64,000 bases of DNA, taken from assembly GCF_019511345.1 (NCBI RefSeq), contig NZ_JAEUAK010000013.1:62001-126000 (forward strand). Reading direction: 5' to 3'. This document shows, piece after piece, positions 17,952 to 26,169 of this stretch. Numbering within the stretch: position 1 is the stretch's first letter; each line of letters begins with the position of its first letter. The notes beneath the pieces are model-generated. The model searched no databases. It was not told the DNA's origin and saw nothing but the letters and a program-made list of their open reading frames with translations. This stretch comes from Rhizobium mesosinicum (lineage in GTDB: Bacteria > Pseudomonadota > Alphaproteobacteria > Rhizobiales > Rhizobiaceae). The position numbers were made by a program, and so were the translations under genes.

Positions 17952-18815
17952 ATGAGAACACGCAAGTCGCCTTATCCTTACTGGTTCGTTCTGCCGGCAG
18001 CGGTGATATTCACCGTCCTCTTCCTGGTGCCGACGATCGCTTCCTTCTGGTTCAGCCTCACGCGCTGGGATCTATTTACCACGCTGTTCATAGGCCTGGA
18101 AAACTACCGGCAGTTCTTCCGCGAACCCTTTCTGATCCAGGGCCTGACGAACACGATCATCTATGCCGTCCTGACCTCCGGCACTAAGACCGTCCTCGGT
18201 CTGCTGCTCGCCGTGTTGCTGACCTCCGGCCTCTGGGGGCAAGGCCTGCTGCGCACCGTGATCTTCTTTCCGGTCCTCGTCTCGACGATCGGGGTCGGCA
18301 TCACCTTCTCCGTGCTCATGCATCCGACCCGCGGGCTGATCAACGTGGCGCTCGCCGCCGTCGGCGTCCACGGCCCCGGCTGGCTGACCGATCCGGCTCT
18401 CGCGCTTTATTCCATCGTCTTCGTCGACCTCTGGAAGGGTATCGGACTTGCCACCGTGATCTATATCGCGGGGCTCGCTTCGATCAGCCCCGACTATTAT
18501 GAGGCCGCCCGTATCGATGGCGCGACCCGCACCCAGATGTTCTTTCGCGTGACCGTTCCGCTGGTCAGGCCCGCAACGGTGACGGTTGTGACACTCTCGC
18601 TGATCGGCGGGCTCAGAAGCTTCGACCTGATCTGGGCGATGACCCGCGGCGGTCCCGGCTTTTCGTCGGATGTGCTCGCAAGCGTCATCTACAAGCAGTA
18701 CCAGGCAGGTTTCTACGGCCTGTCGACCGCCGGTAACGTGATCCTCTTCCTGCTCATCGGCCTCATCGTCCTGCCGCTGACGGCCTGGTTCAACCGCAAG
18801 GAGGTGGACCTATGA
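17952..18815 (+). CDS. Sugar ABC transporter permease (MalF-like)
   Basis: About 287 residues with six predicted membrane helices (first at WFVLPAAVIFTVLFLVPTIASFW). The EAA loop, which contacts the ATPase, is ISPDYYEAARIDGATRTQMFFRVTVPLVRP (about 180-210). It forms the inner-membrane channel with the next gene. The ATG at 17952 gives the N-terminus usual for the family (MRTRKSPYPYW); a GTG at 17928 in frame would add eight residues and cannot be excluded. It overlaps the second permease gene by 4 nt (ATGA), showing translational coupling. Confidence 0.92.
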   Translation: MRTRKSPYPYWFVLPAAVIFTVLFLVPTIASFWFSLTRWDLFTTLFIGLENYRQFFREPFLIQGLTNTIIYAVLTSGTKTVLGLLLAVLLTSGLWGQGLLRTVIFFPVLVSTIGVGITFSVLMHPTRGLINVALAAVGVHGPGWLTDPALALYSIVFVDLWKGIGLATVIYIAGLASISPDYYEAARIDGATRTQMFFRVTVPLVRPATVTVVTLSLIGGLRSFDLIWAMTRGGPGFSSDVLASVIYKQYQAGFYGLSTAGNVILFLLIGLIVLPLTAWFNRKEVDL

Positions 18816-19636
18816 GCCGCCGCCAGCTCTACACCGGGATTGCGGCATTAGCCGCCTGTGGCGTCAGCTTCGTGCTGCCTTTCCTCTTCATCTTCATCAC
18901 GGCCGCCAAGACGAAACAGGACGCGGCTGCGCTGAAATTCAGCTGGCCGGTCGAGTGGCAGCTCTGGCAGAATTTCATGGAGGTCCTGCAGACCCGCAAC
19001 TACATGCTGCTGCTTGCCTATTTCAACTCCACCGTCATCACGGTGGCCGCCGTCACCCTGCTGGTGCTGTTCGGCGCCATGGTCGGCTATGTGCTGCAGC
19101 GCCGCCACTCACGCTGGAACACAGTCATCTACGGCTGCGTGCTCGCCGGTCTGATGATCCCGCCGGCCATTGTTCCGACCATCTGGGTGCTGCAGCTGCT
19201 TGGTCTCTTCAAGACACTGTCGGGGATGGTGCTGATCCAGGTCGCCTATGGCCTCGGCTTCACGGTTCTCCTGTTTCGCAGCTTCATTGCAACAATCCCG
19301 CGGGATCTCGACGAGGCCGCCATCATAGACGGGGCAAGGCCGTTTCAGATCTTCTTTCGCGTCATCCTGCCGCTTCTGAAACCGGTTACCGTAACTGTTA
19401 TCGTCGTTCAATCGATCGCGATCTTCAACGATTTCACCAACCCGCTCTACTATCTGCCCGGCCGCGAGAACGTCACCGTGCAGCTGACGCTCTATAATTT
19501 CCAGGGACAGTTCCAGACCCAGTTCAATCTGCTGTTCATGAACATTCTGCTGGTGACCATTCCGCCCCTGATCGTCTTCATCTTCTTCAACCGTCAGATC
19601 GTAGCAGGCATGACCGCCGGTGCAGTCAAGGGATAG
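18812..19636 (+). CDS. Sugar ABC transporter permease (MalG-like)
   Basis: 274 residues, six membrane helices. The EAA motif is [30 protein letters not shown] (about 165-195), the MalG-type signature of CUT1 inner-membrane subunits. The start overlaps the preceding stop as ATGA, with GGAGG upstream, and the ATPase gene begins 3 nt after its stop. It pairs with the MalF-like subunit to form the translocation pore of the rhamnoside-associated importer. Confidence 0.93.
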   Translation: MSRRQLYTGIAALAACGVSFVLPFLFIFITAAKTKQDAAALKFSWPVEWQLWQNFMEVLQTRNYMLLLAYFNSTVITVAAVTLLVLFGAMVGYVLQRRHSRWNTVIYGCVLAGLMIPPAIVPTIWVLQLLGLFKTLSGMVLIQVAYGLGFTVLLFRSFIATIPRDLDEAAIIDGARPFQIFFRVILPLLKPVTVTVIVVQSIAIFNDFTNPLYYLPGRENVTVQLTLYNFQGQFQTQFNLLFMNILLVTIPPLIVFIFFNRQIVAGMTAGAVKG

Positions 19637-19638
19637 CC

Positions 19639-20619
19639 ATGACATCAGTCGTTCTCGAAAGTGTCCGCAAGAATTTCGGCAGCCTGGAGGTCATGAAGGG
19701 CGTTGATCTCACCGTCGAGCCGGGTGAGTTCTGCGTCTTTGTCGGCCCGTCCGGCTGCGGAAAATCGACCCTTCTGCGCATCATCTCTGGATTGGAGACG
19801 ACGACATCGGGGCAAGTGTTCATCGACGGCAAAGACGTGACCCATGCCGAGCCTTCCGAGCGTGGCATCGCCATGGTTTTCCAGTCCTATGCGCTCTATC
19901 CGCATCTGACCGTTGCGGAGAACATCGGCTTCGGCCTGTCGCTTGCAAAGCGCCCCAAGGCAGAAATTGCCGAAAGGGTGAAGCAGACCGCCGACGTTCT
20001 GCAGCTCGCGCATCTGCTCGATCGGAAACCGAAGGCGCTTTCCGGCGGCCAGCGTCAGCGTGTCGCGATCGGACGGGCAATCATCCGCAATCCGAAAGTC
20101 TTTCTGTTCGACGAACCGCTATCGAACCTCGATGCATCACTGCGCTCGCAGATGCGCATCGAGTTGACCGAGCTTCATGCCAAGCTCGGTGCGACCATGA
20201 TCTATGTCACCCATGATCAGGTCGAGGCGATGACCATGGCCGACAAGATCGTCGTCCTGAACGGCGGACAGATTGAACAGGTCGGCACGCCGATGACGCT
20301 CTACAACAATCCGGCCAGCCCCTTCGTTGCAGGCTTCATCGGCTCACCGAAGATGAATCTTTTCGAGGGAGCAATTGCCGCGCGGGAAGGCTGCCGGATC
20401 TACGGTATCCGGCCCGAGCATATCGCGCTTTCATCCACCGAAGGAAAGTGGCAGGGCAAGGTGCGCCATATCGAGCGGCTCGGCGCCGACACTGTGGTCT
20501 ATCTCGACGTTCCGGAACTGCAGACGCTTGTCGTACGCACGGACGGCGATCGGCCGGTGACAACAGGCGAAACGCAATTCGCCTCACCGCTCATCGGCAA
20601 GGAACATAGGTTTTCCTGA
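19639..20619 (+). CDS. Sugar ABC transporter ATPase (UgpC/MsmK-like)
   Basis: 326 residues. Walker [10 protein letters not shown] at 36-44, Q-loop [13 protein letters not shown], signature [14 protein letters not shown], Walker [13 protein letters not shown] and switch histidine [13 protein letters not shown] are all intact. After [11 protein letters not shown] comes a regulatory beta domain that is shorter than the usual roughly 350-360-residue CUT1 ATPases (compare 361 and 356 residues in the other two operons). It energises the two preceding permeases. It ends the operon and is convergent with the acylphosphatase gene with only 3 bp between stops. Confidence 0.94.
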   Translation: MTSVVLESVRKNFGSLEVMKGVDLTVEPGEFCVFVGPSGCGKSTLLRIISGLETTTSGQVFIDGKDVTHAEPSERGIAMVFQSYALYPHLTVAENIGFGLSLAKRPKAEIAERVKQTADVLQLAHLLDRKPKALSGGQRQRVAIGRAIIRNPKVFLFDEPLSNLDASLRSQMRIELTELHAKLGATMIYVTHDQVEAMTMADKIVVLNGGQIEQVGTPMTLYNNPASPFVAGFIGSPKMNLFEGAIAAREGCRIYGIRPEHIALSSTEGKWQGKVRHIERLGADTVVYLDVPELQTLVVRTDGDRPVTTGETQFASPLIGKEHRFS

Positions 20620-20622
20620 TCG

Positions 20623-20907
20623 TTATCGGACGATACGAAAGTCATTCGGCACCTCATCAAGCGTTGCTTCCTCCGCCTTCACGTCGGATACGGAGGAGCC
20701 GGAGGGACCGCTCCAGAAACGCTCCAGCATGGCACCGGTAGCGTCCTGAGAGCCGACAATCAAAGCGCTGACGGAGCCGTCGGCCTCATTGCGCACCCAG
20801 CCTGTTAAGCCGAGCTGCAAGGCTTGGCCGCGGGTCCAGGCGCGATAGCCGACGCCTTGCACGCCACCGGTGATGCACACACGAAAGGCATCCTGACTGA
20901 TCGTCAT
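20623..20907 (-). CDS. acyP: Acylphosphatase
   Basis: 94 residues, the family length. It hydrolyses the carboxyl-phosphate bond of acyl phosphates. The catalytic signature GGVQGVGYRAWTRGQA with its arginine and the second motif GWVRNEADGSVSALI with the catalytic asparagine are both present. GAGGACTTC precedes the ATG (reading the minus strand AGGGAGGACTTCAAA). It lies 89 bp downstream of the AraC-family gene on the same strand and could be read through from it; a functional link to sugar uptake is not evident. Confidence 0.93.
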   Translation of the reverse strand: MTISQDAFRVCITGGVQGVGYRAWTRGQALQLGLTGWVRNEADGSVSALIVGSQDATGAMLERFWSGPSGSSVSDVKAEEATLDEVPNDFRIVR

Positions 20908-20996
20908 TTTGAAGTCCTCCCTGACATCAGGACAATGATGCGCGGCTGTCGCTCGTTCCAAGCGCGACCTGTTCTGAGAGCCATGTTCACGGCATC

Positions 20997-21905
20997 TCAA
21001 CCGGCGACGGAGATATTCCCTATCACTGAGCGTATATCCCGGCGGAAGTCGGACGGGGACATGCCGGCAATATTCCGGAACGACTTGTTGAAGGCACTGA
21101 TCGATCCAAAACCGCTGTCCATCGCGATCTGGAGCACATTCGAGCCCTCGCCCATCAACTGTGCCTGGGCATGCGAAAGACGCAGCAGATTGAGATATTT
21201 GCTGATCGTCATGCCGGTCGTCTTCTTGAACAGGTTCATCGCATATTTCGGATGGAGATCGACCGCGCGGGCAATCTCGACGGTATCGATATCCTGCAAG
21301 AAATTGCTCGCAATGAAGTCGCACATGCGAGCAACGCTGCGGGACAATTGCGCGTTGGGTTGTTCAAGTTCGTCGGCGATATTTCCAGGTATCATCGAGT
21401 AGGAATCGAGCGCAATCCGCTCGATGCGCAGAAGCAGTTCATCCACGGCATGCTGCGTCTTCCGCGGGTCGCCGGACCTGGCATAATCATACCAACGCGG
21501 GAAATTCGCTTCATCCGCCGCGTCGGTCGAAGACGTCAGCAGCATCTCTCCTTTCATCAGGCGCGTACCTATTGTCGGAGGCAGGCGCATCTTGAAGAAA
21601 TAAACGAGCGGCAGATGCGCGCCGGCATAGAGAGAATCATCGGAGGATTCGTCCATCTGATGCGGCTGCCCGCCCCAGAACAGACACATCTGGCCAGCCC
21701 TGAGGCTGACTTCATGGCCGTTCATGCGGTAGTGAACATTGCCGCGCATGATGTAATTGACCTCAACCTGCGCATGCCAGTGCGGCATCGCCATGACCGG
21801 CGGATGGGCATAAAACATCTGAAGCGCCATCGGCATGCCTTCAATGGTGCTCGCACCGGGCTGATAAACAGGTTTGCCGACGACCTTACTTTCCGCCAAT
21901 TCCAT
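20997..21905 (-). CDS. AraC-family transcriptional regulator
   Basis: 302 residues. The N-terminal cupin-like sensor domain has MPHWHAQVEVNYIMRGNVHYRMNGHEVSLRAGQMCLFWGGQPHQ (about 40-83), typical of sugar-binding AraC regulators. The C-terminal double helix-turn-helix has TVEIARAVDLHPKYAMNLFKKTTGMTISKYL and VLQIAMDSGFGSISAFNKSFRNIAGMSPSDFRR. It is divergent from the second importer operon with 85 bp between starts, so it is probably its activator. AAAAGGGA precedes the ATG. Confidence 0.93.
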   Translation of the reverse strand: MELAESKVVGKPVYQPGASTIEGMPMALQMFYAHPPVMAMPHWHAQVEVNYIMRGNVHYRMNGHEVSLRAGQMCLFWGGQPHQMDESSDDSLYAGAHLPLVYFFKMRLPPTIGTRLMKGEMLLTSSTDAADEANFPRWYDYARSGDPRKTQHAVDELLLRIERIALDSYSMIPGNIADELEQPNAQLSRSVARMCDFIASNFLQDIDTVEIARAVDLHPKYAMNLFKKTTGMTISKYLNLLRLSHAQAQLMGEGSNVLQIAMDSGFGSISAFNKSFRNIAGMSPSDFRRDIRSVIGNISVAG

Positions 21906-21990
21906 ATTCCCTTTTTATGAGACAGCCGTTCCCGCGGCGCTAGATTAGCCACGTTCGCTCAGCGACGGCAATTGAAAAGGGAGGATTTTC

Positions 21991-23265
21991 ATGCGCTCTA
22001 AACTCATCACTGCAACGACAGCGCTTGTGCTGCATGCGTCCGGATCTGCTTACGCACAATCCGCGACGCTTACTATCTGGAGCTGGAATGTCGCAGCTTC
22101 GGCTCTCAAATCCACGGTCGAAGGCTTCAACAAGCAGTTTCCCGACATCAAGGTCGATGTTCAGGATCTTGGTAATCAGCAGGTCTTCGACAAGACGCTC
22201 GCTGCCTGCGCCGCCGGTGGCGACGGGCTTCCCGATATCGTGACGGTCGAGAATTTCGAGGCCGAGATCTTTTGGAGCCGCTTTCCGGATTGCTTCGCCA
22301 ATTTGAAAGACCTCGGCTACAACGCCGACATGCAGGCGAAATTCCCCGAGTTCAAGCGCACCGAACTCGAGGTCGGCGATGTCGCCTATGCCATGCCTTG
22401 GGATTCCGGCCCGGTCGCCGTCTTCTATCGTCGTGATTACTATGAAAAGGCTGGCGTCGATCCTAAATCGATCGCCACTTGGGACGACTTCATTGCTGCC
22501 GGCAAGAAGATCTCTGCCGCCAATCCCGGTGTCGTGATGGGCCAGGCCGATTTCAACGGCGACAGCGAATGGTTCCGCATGCTCGCCAATGAACAGGGCT
22601 GCGGCTATTTCTCGACCGATGGCCAGTCGATCACCATCAATCAGCCGGCCTGCGTCCAGACGCTGGAAAAAGTCAAGGCGATGAAGGATGCCGGCACGCT
22701 GACGGCGGCAAACTGGGATGAGAAGATCTCCTCCAACACCGCCGGCAAAGTGGCAAGCCAGCTGTTCGGCGGATGGTATGAAGGCACGATCCGTTCGGGC
22801 TCTCCCGATCTCTCAGGCAAGTGGGGCGTCTATGCCATGCCCGGCATGACCGCAGATAGCCCGCACGCTGCCAACCTCGGCGGCTCGTCGCTTGCCATCA
22901 ACGCCAATTCGCAGAACAAGGAAGCAGCCTTCAAATATCTGACCTATGCGCTCACGACCAATGAGGGCCAGGTCACGATGCTGAAGTCGTTCGGCCTCGT
23001 GCCATCGCTCCTGTCGGCCGTTCAGGATCCCTTCGTCAACGAGCCGCAGCCCTATTGGGGCGGGCAGAAGATCTGGGCCGACATTCTCGCTACCCTCCCG
23101 AAGATCGTGCCGAGCCGCGGCACGGCCTTCCAGACGGATGCAGATGCCATCTACAAGACGACGCAGACGAAGTATTTCGCCGGCGGCTATCCCGATGCGA
23201 AGGCGGCCCTCGACGATGCCGCCAAGCAGATCGCTTCGGCGACGGGTCTTTCGATCGCACAATGA
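21991..23265 (+). CDS. Sugar ABC transporter substrate-binding protein, LacE-like
   Basis: 424 residues with a signal peptide (about 1-23, cleavage after AYA). Family 1 binding protein with TLTIWSWNVAASALKSTVEGF, DLGNQQVFDKTLAACAAGGDGLPDIVTVENFEAEIFW, EVGDVAYAMPWDSGPVAVFYRRDYYEKAGVDP and FGGWYEGTIRSGSPDLSGKWGVY. From memory this pattern is close to the lactose-binding LacE of Agrobacterium, so a beta-galactoside or related disaccharide is plausible; no lacZ is in the window. GGGAGG precedes the ATG. It leads an operon of binding protein, two permeases, ATPase and a dehydrogenase-reductase fusion. Confidence 0.92.
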   Translation: MRSKLITATTALVLHASGSAYAQSATLTIWSWNVAASALKSTVEGFNKQFPDIKVDVQDLGNQQVFDKTLAACAAGGDGLPDIVTVENFEAEIFWSRFPDCFANLKDLGYNADMQAKFPEFKRTELEVGDVAYAMPWDSGPVAVFYRRDYYEKAGVDPKSIATWDDFIAAGKKISAANPGVVMGQADFNGDSEWFRMLANEQGCGYFSTDGQSITINQPACVQTLEKVKAMKDAGTLTAANWDEKISSNTAGKVASQLFGGWYEGTIRSGSPDLSGKWGVYAMPGMTADSPHAANLGGSSLAINANSQNKEAAFKYLTYALTTNEGQVTMLKSFGLVPSLLSAVQDPFVNEPQPYWGGQKIWADILATLPKIVPSRGTAFQTDADAIYKTTQTKYFAGGYPDAKAALDDAAKQIASATGLSIAQ

Positions 23266-23272
23266 ATGGCCA

Positions 23273-23294
23273 GCCGGGCGTTTCAGCGCCCGGC
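23273..23294 (+). other. Intra-operon hairpin after the binding-protein gene
   Basis: Perfect 8-bp stem GCCGGGCG / CGCCCGGC with a 6-nt loop, starting 8 bp after the stop. No T-tract. It probably stabilises the upstream binding-protein message so that it exceeds permease expression, as hairpins do in the malE-malF gap of enteric bacteria. Confidence 0.55.
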
Positions 23295-23345
23295 CTCGCT
23301 TGCCGCGGGAGGCGGCAGGCACATTCGTTTCGGTAAGGAGGTACC

Positions 23346-24206
23346 ATGCCGGTCAGAAACCGGAGCGCCTACGCGTTCCTTGCGCCCTATCTTCTGGTCT
23401 TTGCCGCCTTCTGGGTCTGGCCGATCATCAACTCGTTTCTGATCTCGTTCCAGAACACGCGCATCAATCCATGGAAATTCAGCTTTCAGGCCAATTGGGG
23501 GCGCCTCTTTGCCGACCCGGCCTTCTACAATGCCGTCTATAATACGCTCGTCATCCTGGTCATCCAGGTGCCAGTCATGATCGCCCTTGCGACCATCATG
23601 GCGGTGCTGCTCAATTCACCGCTTCTGAAAGCGCGCGCCCTGTTTCGCTTCGCCTTCTTCGCGCCGGTCGTGGTCGGCGAAGTCGCCTATGCAGCCGTTT
23701 TCCGGCTGATGTTCAACCTCGATTTCGGAATCATCAACAAGCTGATCGGCGTAGCCGGCCTTGCCCCTGTTTCCTGGTTCGACAATGCCAATGCCGCCAT
23801 GGTCGTCATCGTCATCGCCGTGACTTGGCGCTGGGCGGGTTACAATGCCATTATAATCCTGGCCGGCCTGCAATCGATCCCGGAAGATGTCTATGAGGCG
23901 GCGACACTCGACCGCGTCAGTAAGCTGCAGCAGTTCTTCCATATCACTTTGCCGCTCCTGAAGCCGATTATCCTCTTCTGCGTGGTTCTGTCCGTCATCG
24001 GCACGATGCAGCTCTTCGCCGAGCCCTTCCTAATCACCAACCGCGGTGGGCCGGGCGGCGGCACGGAGACGCTCGGCCTGCTTCTCTATCGCCAAGGCTT
24101 TACCTCGCTGAACTTCGGTTATGCCTCGGCGATCGCCTATACGATGGCAGCGCTCGCAGTCGCGATCTCGCTTCTCAATCTCTGGGTCGGGAGGGAGGCG
24201 AAATGA
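23346..24206 (+). CDS. Sugar ABC transporter permease (LacF/MalF-like)
   Basis: 286 residues with six predicted membrane helices (first at AYAFLAPYLLVFAAFWVWPIINSF). The EAA loop is IPEDVYEAATLDRVSKLQQFFHITLPLLKP (about 176-205). AAGGAGG precedes the ATG. The stop overlaps the next permease start as ATGA, indicating coupled translation. It is the inner-membrane partner of the LacE-like binding protein. Confidence 0.93.
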   Translation: MPVRNRSAYAFLAPYLLVFAAFWVWPIINSFLISFQNTRINPWKFSFQANWGRLFADPAFYNAVYNTLVILVIQVPVMIALATIMAVLLNSPLLKARALFRFAFFAPVVVGEVAYAAVFRLMFNLDFGIINKLIGVAGLAPVSWFDNANAAMVVIVIAVTWRWAGYNAIIILAGLQSIPEDVYEAATLDRVSKLQQFFHITLPLLKPIILFCVVLSVIGTMQLFAEPFLITNRGGPGGGTETLGLLLYRQGFTSLNFGYASAIAYTMAALAVAISLLNLWVGREAK

Positions 24207-25039
24207 GATCCAAGTCGCAATCCCTTCTCGTCCGCCAGATCGCCCTGCACGCCTTGCTGCTGCCGCTCGCAATCATCTGGCTCTTTCCGCTCTGGATGAT
24301 GTTCGTCTTCTCGACCATGCCCGATTACGGCATCTTCAGCCCGCAAATCGTGCTCTGGCCATCGACCAACTTCGTCGCAAACTTCCAGAACCTGCAGGCG
24401 GACACGAACTTCGTCGGCGCGATGGTGATCTCCATCGTCGTCGCCACCGTCTATACCGTTTTGTCCGTGCTCCTGACCTCCATGGCCGGATGGGCGCTCG
24501 CCCGCTACCGCTTCGTCGGCCGCTCGCTGGTCATCGCCATCATCCTCGGCACGATCACGCTTCCCTATTTCGTCGTGGTCATTCCGCAATTCATCATGGT
24601 GGCGCGCGAGTTCAAGCTCGCCAATACCTGGATTGCCCTCATCGTGCCGCCGCTCTTCAATTCGCTCGGTGTGTTGTTCATGCGGCAATCCTTTTCCATG
24701 ATGCCGAACGATCTCTTCGATGCGGCACGCGTTGAAGGTGTCAAGGAGTGGCAGATCTTCCTGCGCATTGCCCTGCCGCTTGCCCGGCCCACGATGGCGG
24801 CGCTGGCAATCATCCTCTTCCTCGCCTCCTGGAACAACTATCTCTGGCCGCTGCTGATCAATTCGAAGCCGGGCATGATGACGGCTCCGGTAGCGCTTGG
24901 CGTTCTGATTGGCCTCACCAAAGTTTCCTGGGGCGGCATCATGGCCGGTGCGGTGCTTTTGACCGCACCGATCCTCATCGTCTTCGTGGCTCTACAGCGC
25001 CACTTCATCGCCGGCATTGCGGCCGGCGCAATCAAATAA
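24203..25039 (+). CDS. Sugar ABC transporter permease (LacG/MalG-like)
   Basis: 278 residues, six predicted helices. The EAA motif is [30 protein letters not shown] (about 167-196). It begins inside the stop of the preceding permease and ends 11 bp before the ATPase gene. Together they form the CUT1 translocation channel. Ends with the family-typical [11 protein letters not shown]. Confidence 0.93.
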   Translation: MRSKSQSLLVRQIALHALLLPLAIIWLFPLWMMFVFSTMPDYGIFSPQIVLWPSTNFVANFQNLQADTNFVGAMVISIVVATVYTVLSVLLTSMAGWALARYRFVGRSLVIAIILGTITLPYFVVVIPQFIMVAREFKLANTWIALIVPPLFNSLGVLFMRQSFSMMPNDLFDAARVEGVKEWQIFLRIALPLARPTMAALAIILFLASWNNYLWPLLINSKPGMMTAPVALGVLIGLTKVSWGGIMAGAVLLTAPILIVFVALQRHFIAGIAAGAIK

Positions 25040-25050
25040 TCGGGGAGCCC

Positions 25051-26136
25051 ATGGCAGAGCTTTCACTCAACAATATCGTCAAACGTTACGGTTCATTCGA
25101 AATCATTCACGGCGCCGATCTGGACGTGAAAGACGGCGAATTCGTCGTCTTCGTCGGCCCTTCCGGTTGCGGGAAGTCCACGCTCTTGCGCATGATCGCC
25201 GGCCTCGAGGATATCACCGGCGGCGAACTGAAGATCAGCGGGCGCGTCGTCAACGATGTCGAACCCGCCGACCGCGGCATCGCCATGGTCTTCCAGTCCT
25301 ATGCGCTCTATCCGCATCTGACCGTCGAGGAAAACCTGAGCTTCGGCCTGCGCATGAACGGCAATCCGAAGGCCGATACCGAACGGCGCGTCCGCCATGT
25401 CGCGGAGATCCTGCAGATCACGGAACTGATGACGCGCCGGCCGAAGCAGCTCTCCGGCGGCCAGCGCCAGCGTGTGGCGATCGGCCGCGCCATCGTGCGC
25501 GAACCGCAGGTCTTCCTGTTCGACGAGCCGCTCTCGAACCTCGATGCGGAATTGCGCGTACAGATGCGCGTCGAGATCTCCAGACTGCACAAGCAGCTCG
25601 GCACGACGATGATCTATGTCACCCATGATCAGACGGAGGCGATGACGCTGGCCGACAAGATCGTCGTGCTGCGCGCCGGCAATATCGAACAAATCGGTGC
25701 GCCGCTCGATCTTTACGACGACCCGGCCAACCAGTTCGTAGCAGGCTTCGTCGGTTCGCCGAAAATGAACTTCCTCAGAGCCGAGGTGACTGGCGTGAAG
25801 GCCGGCAGGGCAACGGTCGTGCTTACAGGCGACAAGACGGTTCGGATGGAGGTGCCCCTTTCCGACCGGTCCGTAACATCAGGCGCGGAAGTGACGCTCG
25901 GTATCCGGCCCGAACATTTCGGCGAGGCGGGCCAGGGCGAGGCTGATCTGACCGTTGCCGTCGATGTTGCCGAGCACCTTGGAAATACCAGTTACATCTA
26001 CGCCAATTTCGGTGGCGAGCAGCTCATCATCGAGCAGCCTGAATCCCGCAATCTTGGGAAGACCGAGACGCTGACGGTCTCCCTGCCCGCCGCCCGCACC
26101 TTCCTGTTCGACACCGCTGGCAAGCGGCTCCGCTAA
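25051..26136 (+). CDS. Sugar ABC transporter ATPase (UgpC/LacK-like)
   Basis: 361 residues. Walker [10 protein letters not shown], signature [14 protein letters not shown], Walker [13 protein letters not shown] and the switch [13 protein letters not shown] are intact, followed by [11 protein letters not shown] and a full C-terminal regulatory beta domain ([12 protein letters not shown]). The open frame extends far upstream inside the permease gene, but GGGGAG before the ATG at 25051 and the family N-terminus ([14 protein letters not shown]) fix this start. Confidence 0.95.
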   Translation: MAELSLNNIVKRYGSFEIIHGADLDVKDGEFVVFVGPSGCGKSTLLRMIAGLEDITGGELKISGRVVNDVEPADRGIAMVFQSYALYPHLTVEENLSFGLRMNGNPKADTERRVRHVAEILQITELMTRRPKQLSGGQRQRVAIGRAIVREPQVFLFDEPLSNLDAELRVQMRVEISRLHKQLGTTMIYVTHDQTEAMTLADKIVVLRAGNIEQIGAPLDLYDDPANQFVAGFVGSPKMNFLRAEVTGVKAGRATVVLTGDKTVRMEVPLSDRSVTSGAEVTLGIRPEHFGEAGQGEADLTVAVDVAEHLGNTSYIYANFGGEQLIIEQPESRNLGKTETLTVSLPAARTFLFDTAGKRLR

Positions 26137-26169
26137 CCTGATCCCAAGACTTAGACGAAAGAGGATAGT

